From positions 1,744,125 through 1,808,124 of the forward strand of contig NZ_HF570108.1 in the NCBI RefSeq assembly GCF_000297395.2: a stretch of DNA of 64,000 bases. Direction: 5' to 3'. Positions 8,811 to 16,518 of the stretch are shown piece by piece. The notes beneath the pieces are model-generated. The model was not told the DNA's origin. It worked only from the letters and a program-made list of their open reading frames with translations, and searched no databases. Source of the DNA: Micromonospora lupini str. Lupac 08 (GTDB lineage: Bacteria; Actinomycetota; Actinomycetes; Mycobacteriales; Micromonosporaceae). Numbering within the stretch: the first letter of the stretch is position 1; every line of letters starts with the position of its first letter. Made by a program: the position numbers and the translations under genes.

Positions 8811-9632
8811 ATGGACCGTTCGGCGCCGCCACCGCGGGAACTGTTGGCAATCGCGCTCGACGTGGCTCGGGACGCCGCGGCCACCGCGTACCGGATGCGG
8901 GTCGAGGGCGTCTCCGTGGCGGCGACCAAGAGCACCGTCACCGACGTGGTCACGGCTGCGGACCGGGCGGTGGAGCGGCAGGTCCTCGACGCGCTGCACG
9001 CGCTGCGGCCGGGGGACGCGGTCCTCGGCGAGGAGTACGGCACCCAGGACACCGGCCCCGCCGAGCCGGGTGGCGTGCGGTGGATCGTCGACCCGATCGA
9101 CGGCACCGTGAACTACCTCTACGGGTTGCCGTACAGCGCCGTGTCGCTGGCCGCCGAGGTGGACGGGGTGGTGGTCGCCGGCGTGGTGCGCAACGTGAAC
9201 ACCGGCGAGGAGTGGACCGCCACCGCCGGTGGTGGCGCGTGGCGCGACGGTGTCCGGCTGCGCTGTTCCGGCGAGTCGGACCTGGGGCAGGCGTTGGTCG
9301 GCACCGGCTTCGGCTACGACGCCGGCCGGCGGGCGCACCAGGCGTCGGTGGTGGCCGGGCTGATCGCGTCGGTGCGGGACATCCGCCGCCTCGGCGCCGC
9401 CGCCCTGGACCTCTGCCTGGTGGCGGAGGGGCGACTGGACGCGTACTTCGAGAAGGGCCTGGCCGCCTGGGACCTGGCCGCCGGCGGGCTGGTGGCCGCC
9501 GAGGCGGGCGCGCGGGTCGCCGGCCTGGCCGGGCGCCCGCCCGGCCCGGACCTGGTGATCGCGGCCCCGCCGACCCTCTTCGCCGACCTGCACGACCGGC
9601 TGGCCGCCCTGGACGCCTCCGGCGGCCCCTGA
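8811..9632 (+). CDS. Inositol monophosphatase family protein
   Basis: A 273-residue protein of the Mg2+-dependent, Li+-sensitive phosphatase fold. The metal-binding motifs are present: LGEEYG (first Glu pair), DPIDGTVNYLYGLPYS near residue 95 and WDLAAGGLVAAEAGA near residue 220. It likely dephosphorylates myo-inositol 1-phosphate, relevant to actinobacterial phosphatidylinositol and mycothiol, but histidinol-phosphate or fructose-bisphosphate activity is also possible in the family. The ATG at 8811 follows AAGGGGACC. It is a single gene, convergent with the LytR_C protein gene. Confidence 0.88.
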   Translation: MDRSAPPPRELLAIALDVARDAAATAYRMRVEGVSVAATKSTVTDVVTAADRAVERQVLDALHALRPGDAVLGEEYGTQDTGPAEPGGVRWIVDPIDGTVNYLYGLPYSAVSLAAEVDGVVVAGVVRNVNTGEEWTATAGGGAWRDGVRLRCSGESDLGQALVGTGFGYDAGRRAHQASVVAGLIASVRDIRRLGAAALDLCLVAEGRLDAYFEKGLAAWDLAAGGLVAAEAGARVAGLAGRPPGPDLVIAAPPTLFADLHDRLAALDASGGP

Positions 9633-9704
9633 CGACGTCCCTGGCGCGTCGGGAGCGCCCGGGCGTGCCGGGGTGACGGAGGGCGGATCCGGGCGGCTAC
9701 GGCG

Positions 9705-10238
9705 TCACTTCTTGGCGGCGGGGGACGGGCAGGAGCCCGCGGGCGCCACCGGCGGGCCCAGGTCGCCGAGGGACTGGTTGACCTCGGTGGTGGTGGCGAG
9801 CTGCTGGAAGCCGTTGCCCAGCACCACGTCGACGACGTCGTCCGTGCGCTTCTCGTCGTAGACCGGCTCGGCGTTGTTGAGGAAGTACGCCTTGAGCAGG
9901 TGGGCGGAGCTGACGCCCTTGGGGCCGAACTTCAGCACGGCGACGTCGTCGATGCCCTTCGGCGCGTTGCCGACCTTCTTGACCTGGAACTTGCGGTTGC
10001 GGAAGTCGTCGGCGACGGCGCCGGCGCGGCCCGGCTCGTCGGTCGCGTTCAGGACGTTGATCTTGACGTCCTTGGTCTCGTGCAGGGTGACGTCGGCAAG
10101 CGGCCAACCGTCCGGGCAACCGCCCGCCGCGCCGGCGTCGCCCTGGCTGTCCCGGACGATCGCGGTGATCACGAACGCCAGGGCCAGGACCCCCAGCAGG
10201 CCGACGACGACGAGTGCTCGCACTCGCGCAAAACTCAT
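9705..10238 (-). CDS. LytR C-terminal-domain envelope protein
   Basis: A 177-residue protein: an N-terminal signal anchor (residues about 6-27, VRALVVVGLLGVLALAFVIT), then an extracytoplasmic domain with VKINVLNATDEPGRAGAVAD, the start of a LytR_C fold (I-x-V-x-N-a-t ... aGlA). Two Cys (in GGCPDGWP and GSCPSP) may form a disulfide. LytR_C domains accompany cell-wall ligases of the LCP family, but no LCP catalytic domain is present, so the role is likely accessory or unknown. GGGAG lies upstream of ATG 10238. Confidence 0.75.
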   Translation of the reverse strand: MSFARVRALVVVGLLGVLALAFVITAIVRDSQGDAGAAGGCPDGWPLADVTLHETKDVKINVLNATDEPGRAGAVADDFRNRKFQVKKVGNAPKGIDDVAVLKFGPKGVSSAHLLKAYFLNNAEPVYDEKRTDDVVDVVLGNGFQQLATTTEVNQSLGDLGPPVAPAGSCPSPAAKK

Positions 10239-10658
10239 CTGGGCGCTCCCGGGACCTCAGGTGGGTGGCGGCGGCCGCCAACGATCGCACTGACCGCCGG
10301 CCGTCGAATACGCCGCTGAGGTTAACGGTTGTCCGGCCGTCGCGTGGAAACAGTCCGACATGCCGGCGCGCCGACCGTGAACCGGGTACTACTACCCCTA
10401 TCTTCGTGTCGCCTGAATCACATTGGGAACAACTTCGCGTGCGGGGGCGTACATCTCAGCCGCAAGGGCGGTATACATGCCTCGCCCAAGGGGGGGTAAG
10501 GTTCCGCGCTCGCAGGGGAGTGGCCCCAGCGGTCCCGACCCGTACGGTCCCCGGGTCGGGTGCCCGACACAAGTGGTCGTCGGCCAGCGGAACCGAAACA
10601 GCGTCGTCCGGCGTTACAACCGGGAAGCGACAACATCGATATGGGAGAGTGACAACCG
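10239..10658. other. 420-bp intergenic region between divergent genes
   Basis: No convincing gene is seen. It must hold the promoters of the LytR_C gene (left) and DUF4193 gene (right). Visible structures: the small palindrome GGGTACTACTACCC at 10384-10397; a possible -10 TATACA at 10472-10477; and a 9-bp hairpin CCCGACCCG/CGGGTCGGG at 10534-10560. If the TATACA is used, DUF4193 would have a long, partly structured leader of about 175 nt. None of these is firmly supported. Confidence 0.35.
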
Positions 10659-10955
10659 ATGGCCACCGACTACGACGCCCCGCGTCGCGACGAGGTCGAC
10701 CTCGGCGAGGACAGCCTGGAAGAGCTCAAGGCACGGCGCGTCGACTCACAGTCGGGCGCGGTGGACGTCGACGAGGCCGAGGTCGCCGAGAGCTTCGAGC
10801 TGCCCGGTGCCGACCTGGCCGACGAGGAGCTCACTGTCAAGGTGCTACCGATGCAGCAGGACGAGTTCCGGTGCGCCCGCTGCTTCCTGGTCCACCATCG
10901 CAGCCAGCTGGCGGTCGAGCGCAACGGCGAGCTGATCTGCCGAGAGTGCGTCTGA
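10659..10955 (+). CDS. DUF4193 protein
   Basis: A 98-residue acidic protein. The N-terminal half is Asp/Glu-rich (DEVDLGEDSLEELKARR). The C-terminal half has FRCARCFLVHHRSQL ... LICRECV, two C-x2-C knuckles likely to hold one zinc. This is the DUF4193 family, conserved across actinobacteria near dut; function unknown, with RNA polymerase- or ribosome-associated roles sometimes guessed for such acidic zinc-knuckle proteins. GGGAGAG precedes ATG 10659. A hairpin follows the stop. Confidence 0.85.
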   Translation: MATDYDAPRRDEVDLGEDSLEELKARRVDSQSGAVDVDEAEVAESFELPGADLADEELTVKVLPMQQDEFRCARCFLVHHRSQLAVERNGELICRECV

Positions 10956-10965
10956 CACTCACGAC

Positions 10966-11004
10966 ACCGGCGGCGGCCTCCTGATCGGGGCCGCCGCTAC
11001 CGGT
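10966..11004 (+). terminator. Terminator hairpin after DUF4193
   Basis: CGGCGGCC (10971-10978) pairs with GGCCGCCG (10989-10996), extended by ACCGG/CCGGT on the outside with a small bulge. There is no T-run. Confidence 0.55.
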
Positions 11005-11075
11005 GTAGGCATGCGTCGCCGGTGGGTACCTGCTTGACTCGTAGCGGGTAGCCACAGCACCGGGAGGTCCGACCC

Positions 11076-11873
11076 ATGAGCGATCGAGGCGACACCACCG
11101 ACGGCGGCGCGGACGACCTCGGCGCCACCGTCGCGGCGTTGACCGCGGACGACATCGCGCCGGCCCGGCGGCGCCAACTGCTCACCCGAATGGTGAGCCA
11201 GGCCCGCAGCCGGGGCATTTCCGACCTGTTCAAGCCACGCGCCGCCGTGCGCTGGATGACCGACACGGTGGCCGAGATCGCCCCGCACGTACCGGTGCGG
11301 GACCTGGCCACCCTGCGGCGACACTTTCCCGGCCTGGACGACGCGGCCCTGGCCGAACGACTGATCCGCAACGCGTCCCGCGCCACGGCCGGGATCGGCG
11401 CGGCCGGCGGGGGAGTCGCCGCCGTCGAGTGGACCGTCGCACCCACGCTGCTGTCCGCGCCCGTGCTGCTCGCCGCCGAGACCGTCGCCGTCGTGGCGGT
11501 GGAGCTGAAACTGATCGGTGAGCTGCACGAGATCCACGGCGTGGCGCTGCCCGGCGCCGGCGGTCAACGGGCGGTGGCGCTGGTGCACTCCTGGGCCACC
11601 CAGCGCGGGGTCAACCCGATGGTGCCCGGCGTGGGCGTGGGCGCGGTGCTCGGCACGGCCGCCCGCAAGGAGATGCGAGACATGCTGCTGCGCCGCTTCG
11701 GGCGCAACCTCACCACGCTCGGGCCGTTCCTGACCGGCGCGGCGGTGGCCAGCTTTCTCAACCGCCGGGCCACGCGCCAGATGGCCGACCAGCTCCAGGT
11801 GGACCTGCGCCGTCAGGGCATCGCCCGGTCAGCGCCACCGCAGGCCCTGCCCGGCCCGCCGACGGGCACCTGA
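11076..11873 (+). CDS. Conserved actinobacterial protein of unknown function
   Basis: A 265-residue protein with hydrophilic ends and two weakly hydrophobic Ala/Gly/Val-rich segments (residues about 107-150, [20 protein letters not shown] and the following [17 protein letters not shown]) that may be amphipathic or membrane-associated. A second Gly-rich region, [18 protein letters not shown], follows. The layout faintly recalls EcsC-type proteins, but I do not recognise it with confidence. CGGGAGG precedes ATG 11076. It is convergent with the DUF3093 gene, 19 bp between stops. Confidence 0.6.
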   Translation: MSDRGDTTDGGADDLGATVAALTADDIAPARRRQLLTRMVSQARSRGISDLFKPRAAVRWMTDTVAEIAPHVPVRDLATLRRHFPGLDDAALAERLIRNASRATAGIGAAGGGVAAVEWTVAPTLLSAPVLLAAETVAVVAVELKLIGELHEIHGVALPGAGGQRAVALVHSWATQRGVNPMVPGVGVGAVLGTAARKEMRDMLLRRFGRNLTTLGPFLTGAAVASFLNRRATRQMADQLQVDLRRQGIARSAPPQALPGPPTGT

Positions 11874-11892
11874 GCGGAGCGGCCGGCGTCGG

Positions 11893-12420
11893 TCAGCCCG
11901 GCTCGCCGGCCGTACGGTCGGCGGGCCGGCGGACGTCCCGCGCGGCAAGCACCGCCTCGGCCAGCTCGACCGGCCGCCTGGTGCTCACCACCCAGAACGG
12001 GGTCGGGTCGGCCGGGTCGTCGAGGACCACCTGCACGGCGCCGCCGATCCACGGCCGCTGCACCACGAAGGCGAGCGGGTCCGCGCCCACCCCGAGCACC
12101 TCGCGACGGCCGGCCACGTCCAACGGGATCACGTCGGCCACGAAACGCACCGGCAGCCGGGCGTCGTCCACCCGCAGCTCGGAGTCGACGACCGCGACGC
12201 GGATCCGGCCCAGCCACCACAGCCCGGCGGCGGTGACCGGCAGCAGCACCGCGAAGGGCAGCCAGGCGCGGACGCCGGAGCCGCCCATCCAGATCTCGAC
12301 GGCCAGCAGCGCGGCGGCCACCAGCCCGGTCAGCCACAGCCACCAGGGCAGGTCCAGCCGTTCGGCGTACGCCGGACGGGCCGGGACCGGCGGCCGATCG
12401 GCGGACGGGGAGGGCGACAT
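11893..12420 (-). CDS. DUF3093 membrane protein
   Basis: A 175-residue protein: a Pro-rich N-terminus, then a pair of membrane helices at about residues 27-72 ([39 protein letters not shown]), then a beta-rich domain ([20 protein letters not shown] ... [20 protein letters not shown]). This fits DUF3093, which sits beside dut in many actinobacteria. It resembles a PH-like membrane-associated fold; function unknown. ATG 12420 has AGGAG 7 nt upstream. The much longer open frame upstream is antisense to real genes and is discarded. Confidence 0.8.
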   Translation of the reverse strand: MSPSPSADRPPVPARPAYAERLDLPWWLWLTGLVAAALLAVEIWMGGSGVRAWLPFAVLLPVTAAGLWWLGRIRVAVVDSELRVDDARLPVRFVADVIPLDVAGRREVLGVGADPLAFVVQRPWIGGAVQVVLDDPADPTPFWVVSTRRPVELAEAVLAARDVRRPADRTAGEPG

Positions 12421-12510
12421 GCTCACTCCTGCGAGGGTACGGCGCACGGCGGGCCGGCCAACCGGCAGGATGGCAGGGTCACCGGAGACAACCGGACGAA
12501 GAGGGGACCC

Positions 12511-13047
12511 GTGACCGACGTCGTACCCGTGCCCGTACGGCTGCTCGATGCCGAGCTGCCGCTGCCCACGTACGCCCATCCCGGCGACGCCGGGGCCGAC
12601 CTGGTGGCCGCCGCGGACGTGGAGCTGCCGCCCGGCGGTCGGGCCCTGGTGCCCACCGGCGTGGCCGTCGCCCTGCCGGAGGGGTACGTGGGCCTGGTCC
12701 ATCCGCGGTCCGGTCTGGCGGCCAGGCTCGGCGTGACGGTGCTCAACGCGCCCGGTACGGTCGACGCCGGCTACCGGGGTGAGATCATGGTCAACCTGAT
12801 CAACCATGATCGGGACACGCCCGCGAAGATCTCCCGTGGCGACCGGATCGCCCAGCTCGTCATCCAGCGGGTCGCGCGGGCGCGGTTCGAGCCGGTGGCC
12901 GAGCTGCCCGGGTCCTCGCGTGGGACCGGCGGGCACGGCTCGACCGGCGGACACGCCGGGCTGGTGCCGGCACCGGTCGGCCAGGAATGGCCCGACCAGC
13001 GGCGGGCCGAGCCGGGCCACGGGCAGACGGAAGAGGTGGCAGGGTGA
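12511..13047 (+). CDS. dut: dUTP diphosphatase (dUTPase)
   Basis: A 178-residue protein with the five trimeric dUTPase motifs in order: HPGDAGADL (1), [10 protein letters not shown] (2), [13 protein letters not shown] with the catalytic Asp (3), GDRIAQLVI (4) and the Gly-rich C-terminal arm [12 protein letters not shown] (5). It hydrolyses dUTP to dUMP and pyrophosphate, keeping uracil out of DNA and feeding dTMP synthesis. About 30 residues beyond motif 5 form an unusual hydrophilic tail. GAAGAGGGG precedes GTG 12511. It is followed at 25 bp by the DUF3710 gene, so probably co-transcribed. Confidence 0.95.
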   Translation: MTDVVPVPVRLLDAELPLPTYAHPGDAGADLVAAADVELPPGGRALVPTGVAVALPEGYVGLVHPRSGLAARLGVTVLNAPGTVDAGYRGEIMVNLINHDRDTPAKISRGDRIAQLVIQRVARARFEPVAELPGSSRGTGGHGSTGGHAGLVPAPVGQEWPDQRRAEPGHGQTEEVAG

Positions 13048-13072
13048 TCGTGAACAGCGGAGGGTGGGCGCA

Positions 13073-13747
13073 GTGATCTTCTCCCGAAAGCGGGCCGATG
13101 CCGGGCGGCACACCCGCGACGAGCGGACCACCGAGGTCCTCGACGAAGGCGCCGGGGCGTCGGGGCCGGCGCTCATGCGCGGGCCGTACGACATCTCCGA
13201 GGTCGACGACGAGGTGCAGCGACTCGATCTCGGCAGCCTGCACATCCCGGCGGTGGCCGAGGTGGAGGTGCGGGTGCAGGCCGACCCGCAGGGCGTGATC
13301 CAGCAGGTGGTGCTGGTGCACGGGGACAACGCGCTGCAGCTCGGCGTCTTCGCCGCCCCCCGGTCCGAGGGGATCTGGGACGAGGTGCGCGAGGAGATCC
13401 GGCAGTCGCTGTTGCAGGACGGCGCCGCCGCGCAGGAGGTCGAGGGCGAGTACGGCCCGGAGCTGCACGCCCAGGTGCGCACCCCGGACGGCCCGACGAA
13501 CCTGCGGTTCGTCGGCGTCGACGGGCCGCGCTGGATGGTCCGCGGCGTCTTCCAGGGCCCGGTGGCCACCGACCCGGCCAGCGCCGGGCCGCTCGCCGAG
13601 TGCCTGGACGGCCTGGTCGTCGACCGTGGCCAGGAGGCGAAGCCGGTCCGTGAGCCGCTGCCGCTGCGACTGCCCCGCGAGATCGCCGACCAGGCCGGCG
13701 CCGAGGGCGGGGACGAGTCCGCCGCCTCCGAGCCCCGCCAGGTCTGA
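13073..13747 (+). CDS. DUF3710 protein
   Basis: A 224-residue soluble protein. Key stretches are RGPYDISEVDDEVQRLDLGS near residue 45 and VFAAPRSEGIWDEVREEIRQ near 100, then VGVDGPRWMVRGVFQGPVA near 150. This matches DUF3710, a conserved actinobacterial family found directly after dut; function unknown. GTG 13073 is preceded by AGCGGAGGG. The C-terminus is Ala/Glu-rich and probably disordered. Likely in an operon dut-DUF3710-OB-fold-DUF3159. Confidence 0.85.
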   Translation: MIFSRKRADAGRHTRDERTTEVLDEGAGASGPALMRGPYDISEVDDEVQRLDLGSLHIPAVAEVEVRVQADPQGVIQQVVLVHGDNALQLGVFAAPRSEGIWDEVREEIRQSLLQDGAAAQEVEGEYGPELHAQVRTPDGPTNLRFVGVDGPRWMVRGVFQGPVATDPASAGPLAECLDGLVVDRGQEAKPVREPLPLRLPREIADQAGAEGGDESAASEPRQV

Positions 13748-13873
13748 CCGACCGAACACCGGCCCGCCGGAACCGGGCCCGTCGGCGTACGCTGGCGGGA
13801 CGGTTCCGGCGTCGCCGGAGCCGGGCCGGAGCCGGCCTGCGCCGGCGAGCGTGGAGAGGGTGACGCGGAGGTC

Positions 13874-14254
13874 ATGACGACCGACGAGAGCCGGGTGTCG
13901 CTGCGGCGCATCCTGCAACGGTTCACCGCCAGCGAGGCCGAGATCGACGCGCAGGAGCTGCGTCAGGAGAGCGCCGAGTGCGGTGGCGTCCTGGCCCAGC
14001 AGTGCTCCCGGGGCCAGGTGGTCTCGGTCGCCGGTCGGCTGCGCACCGTGGTCTACACGCCGCGCACCAACCTGCCCACCCTCGAGGCCGACCTGTACGA
14101 CGGCAGCGACGTCGTCACCCTGGTCTGGCTGGGTCGGCGGCACATCTCCGGGATCGAGCCGGGGCGGCACCTGACCGCACGCGGCCGGGTGGCCATGCGC
14201 GACGAACGCAAGGTCATCTACAACCCGTACTACGAGCTGGACTCGCCGAAGTGA
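13874..14254 (+). CDS. OB-fold nucleic-acid-binding protein
   Basis: A 126-residue protein whose residues about 45-115 form an OB-fold-like pattern (QVVSVAGRLRTVVYTPRTNL ... LEADLYDGSDVVTLVWLGRR ... GRHLTARGRVAMRDERKVIY), similar to the tRNA_anti-type domain of RecG/DNA polymerase families. Single-domain versions are conserved after DUF3710 in actinobacteria. Substrate unknown. ATG 13874 has GCGGAGGTC upstream, and a TACGCT at 13789-13794 may be a -10 giving a short leader, so it may have its own promoter. The stop is 25 bp from the DUF3159 start. Confidence 0.8.
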   Translation: MTTDESRVSLRRILQRFTASEAEIDAQELRQESAECGGVLAQQCSRGQVVSVAGRLRTVVYTPRTNLPTLEADLYDGSDVVTLVWLGRRHISGIEPGRHLTARGRVAMRDERKVIYNPYYELDSPK

Positions 14255-14279
14255 CGGCACCGCGGACGGAAGGCCGGGC

Positions 14280-14966
14280 ATGACGACGGGACAGCACCGG
14301 GCAGCACAGCCGGAGACCGATCCTCCCGAGGAGGACGAGCCACTGCCCACGATCGCCGAGCAGATGGCCGACCAGCTCGGCGGCTGGCGGGGGCTTGTCG
14401 AGTCGAGCATCCCGGTGGTCGTCTTCGTGCTCGCCAACATCATCAGCGACCTGCGGCCCGCCGTGATCGCCTCGATGGGCGTCGCGCTGCTGATCGCCGT
14501 GCTGCGGCTGGCTCAGCGCCGGCCGATCCGGCACGCGGTCAACGGGCTGTTCGGTGTGGGCATCGGCGCCGCCATCGCCTGGCGCACCGGCGACGAGCGG
14601 GATTTCTACCTACCCGGCATCCTCTACGGCATCGGCTACGGCATCGCCCTGCTGATCTCGGCGGCCGTCCGGCAGCCCCTCGTCGGGTGGATCTGGTCGG
14701 TGCTCGTCGCCAAGGGCCGCTCGGAGTGGCGGGCCGACCCGAAGCTGGTCCGCACCTTCACCCGGCTGACGGTGCTCTGGGGCGTGGTGTGGCTCGCCAA
14801 GGTGGGCGTGCAGGCCGGGCTCTACCTGGCCCACCAGGACACCGCGCTGGGCGTGGCCCGGCTGGCGCTGGGCTACCCGCCGTACGCGCTGCTGCTGCTC
14901 ATCACCGTCTGGACGGTGCGCCGGGTCACCCGGGAGCCGCAACCCACCCCGCTGCCCGGCGCCTGA
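14280..14966 (+). CDS. DUF3159 membrane protein
   Basis: A 228-residue polytopic protein with about five to six helices: one pair around residues 43-85 (VVVFVLANIISDLRPAVIAS ... GVALLIAVLRL), others at LFGVGIGAAIAWRT, ILYGIGYGIALLISAAV, LTVLWGVVWLAKVGVQAGLY and YALLLLITVWTVRRV. It begins with an acidic, Gln/Glu-rich cytoplasmic tail. This is DUF3159, next to the OB-fold gene in many actinobacteria and close to K+ transport genes here; function unknown. GGAAGG precedes ATG 14280. It is convergent with the TrkA pair. Confidence 0.82.
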   Translation: MTTGQHRAAQPETDPPEEDEPLPTIAEQMADQLGGWRGLVESSIPVVVFVLANIISDLRPAVIASMGVALLIAVLRLAQRRPIRHAVNGLFGVGIGAAIAWRTGDERDFYLPGILYGIGYGIALLISAAVRQPLVGWIWSVLVAKGRSEWRADPKLVRTFTRLTVLWGVVWLAKVGVQAGLYLAHQDTALGVARLALGYPPYALLLLITVWTVRRVTREPQPTPLPGA

Positions 14967-14995
14967 GCGACCCCCCCAGCCGCGCCCGACGCGGT

Positions 14996-15685
14996 TCAGC
15001 GTGAGCCGCGGGTCCGCTCGACGCTGTCCGGGCCGAGGATGACCGCGCGGACCTCGTCCTCCACCTCGGCGGTGCAGACGAAGATCAGCTCGTCGCCGGC
15101 CTCGATGGGGTCGTCCGGGCTGGGCACCAGGACGCGCTTGCCGCGCAGGATCGCCACCAGTGCGGAGTCGCGGGGCAGCGGCACCGCGTGGATGGGCTGC
15201 CCGACGTAGGGCGCGGTCGGCGGCAGGGTGATCTCGACGAGGTTCGCCTCGCCCTGCCGGAAGGTCATCAGGCGGACCAGGTCGCCGACCGTGACCGCCT
15301 CCTCGACCAGCGCGGCCATGACCCGCGGCTTGCTCACCGCGACGTCCACGCCCCACTGCTCGGTGAAGAGCCACTCGTTCTCGGCCCGGTTGACGCGGGC
15401 CACCACCCGGGGCACCGCGAACTCGGTCTTGGCCAGCAGCGACAGCACCAGGTTGGTCTTGTCGTCACCGGTGGCCGCGACCACCACGTCGCAGCCGGCG
15501 ACGTTGGCCTCCTCCAGGCTGGCCACCTCGCACGCGTCGGCGAGCACCCACTCGGCGGCCGGAACCCGGTCCGGTCGGAGCATCTTCGGCTGCCGTTCGA
15601 TGAGCATCACCTGGTGGCCGTTCTCGATCAGCTCCTGGGCGATCGAGCGGCCCACGTTGCCGGCGCCCGCGATGGCGATCCGCAT
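14996..15685 (-). CDS. TrkA-type K+ uptake regulatory protein, second copy
   Basis: A 229-residue protein with a Rossmann RCK-N domain (IAIAGAGNVGRSIAQELIEN, GxGxxG at residues about 7-12; AEWVLADACEVASLEEANV) and an RCK-C domain (MTFRQGEANLVEITLPPTAP near residue 143). It binds nucleotide and gates a membrane potassium channel or transporter. It starts 3 nt after the stop of the upstream paralogue, so they form one operon, like the CeoB/CeoC pair of mycobacteria. No TrkH/TrkG membrane partner is nearby; the divergent KimA-like permease is the nearest transporter. Confidence 0.88.
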   Translation of the reverse strand: MRIAIAGAGNVGRSIAQELIENGHQVMLIERQPKMLRPDRVPAAEWVLADACEVASLEEANVAGCDVVVAATGDDKTNLVLSLLAKTEFAVPRVVARVNRAENEWLFTEQWGVDVAVSKPRVMAALVEEAVTVGDLVRLMTFRQGEANLVEITLPPTAPYVGQPIHAVPLPRDSALVAILRGKRVLVPSPDDPIEAGDELIFVCTAEVEDEVRAVILGPDSVERTRGSR

Positions 15686-15688
15686 GGC

Positions 15689-16354
15689 TCAGTGCCCCCC
15701 TTCCGGCGGCGTCGACGCCACCGACGTGACAGTCGTCACGATGTCGTCGCTGACCAGCATGAACACCTGGTCGCCCTCCTGCACGACTGTGGACGCGGTG
15801 GGCAGCGTGCCGATGCCGAAGCGGATCAGGTAGGCCACCCGCGCGCCGGCCGCCTCCTCCAGGACGCGTACCGGCCGGCCGATCCACTCCTTGTGCACCG
15901 GGACCTCGACGATCGACACGGTGCTCGTCGGGTCGCGGAAGATCTCCACGTTGCCCTCCGGCACGAGGTGCCGCAGCATCCGGTCGGCGGTCCAGCGCAC
16001 CGTGGCCACCGTGGGGATGCCCAGCCGCTCGTAGACCTGGGCGCGGCGCTGGTCGTAGATGCGGGCCGCGACCCGGGACACGCCGAACGTCTCACGGGCC
16101 AACCGCGCCGAGATGATGTTGGAGTTGTCGCCGCTGGAGACGGCCGCGAAGGCGTCCGCGCGCTCGATGCCCGCCTGGCGCAGCACCTCGCCGTCGAAGC
16201 CCGCCCCGGTCACCGTGATCCCGGCGAAGTCGGGGCCGAGCCGCCGGAAGGCGTCGGCGTCCTGGTCGATCACCGCCACCGAGTGCCCCCGGGACTCCAG
16301 GCTGTGGGCGAGGGTCGACCCGACCCGACCACATCCCATGATCACGACGTGCAC
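15689..16354 (-). CDS. TrkA-type K+ uptake regulatory protein, first copy
   Basis: A 221-residue paralogue of its downstream neighbour: RCK-N (VVIMGCGRVGSTLAHSLESR near residue 3, GxGxxG intact) and RCK-C (TSTVSIVEVPVHKEWIGRPV). The two domains are full-length compared with TrkA halves; bacterial TrkA fuses two such units, and here they are separate genes. GTG 16354 has GGGAGGGAC upstream. It is divergent from the large permease gene, with about 160 bp between, so both could respond to the same signal. Confidence 0.88.
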   Translation of the reverse strand: MHVVIMGCGRVGSTLAHSLESRGHSVAVIDQDADAFRRLGPDFAGITVTGAGFDGEVLRQAGIERADAFAAVSSGDNSNIISARLARETFGVSRVAARIYDQRRAQVYERLGIPTVATVRWTADRMLRHLVPEGNVEIFRDPTSTVSIVEVPVHKEWIGRPVRVLEEAAGARVAYLIRFGIGTLPTASTVVQEGDQVFMLVSDDIVTTVTSVASTPPEGGH

Positions 16355-16504
16355 GCTGTCCCTCCCAAGGTGCGTACCGCTCCCACTGCCGGGGGTCCTT
16401 CGAGTGCGAGCCTGCCACGTCCCGGCGGCCAGCGGGGACCGACCGTACCCCGTCGTGGTGAGCAGCGACGATCGCCCACCCCCGTGCTCCCGCGATGATG
16501 GTCG

Positions 16505-16510
16505 TACCCT
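16505..16510 (+). promoter_or_regulatory. Probable leaderless -10 element (TACCCT) of the permease gene
   Basis: TACCCT ends 8 nt before GTG 16519. No Shine-Dalgarno precedes this GTG or the ATGs at 16495/16498. Confidence 0.45.
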
Positions 16511-16518
16511 TGGCGTTC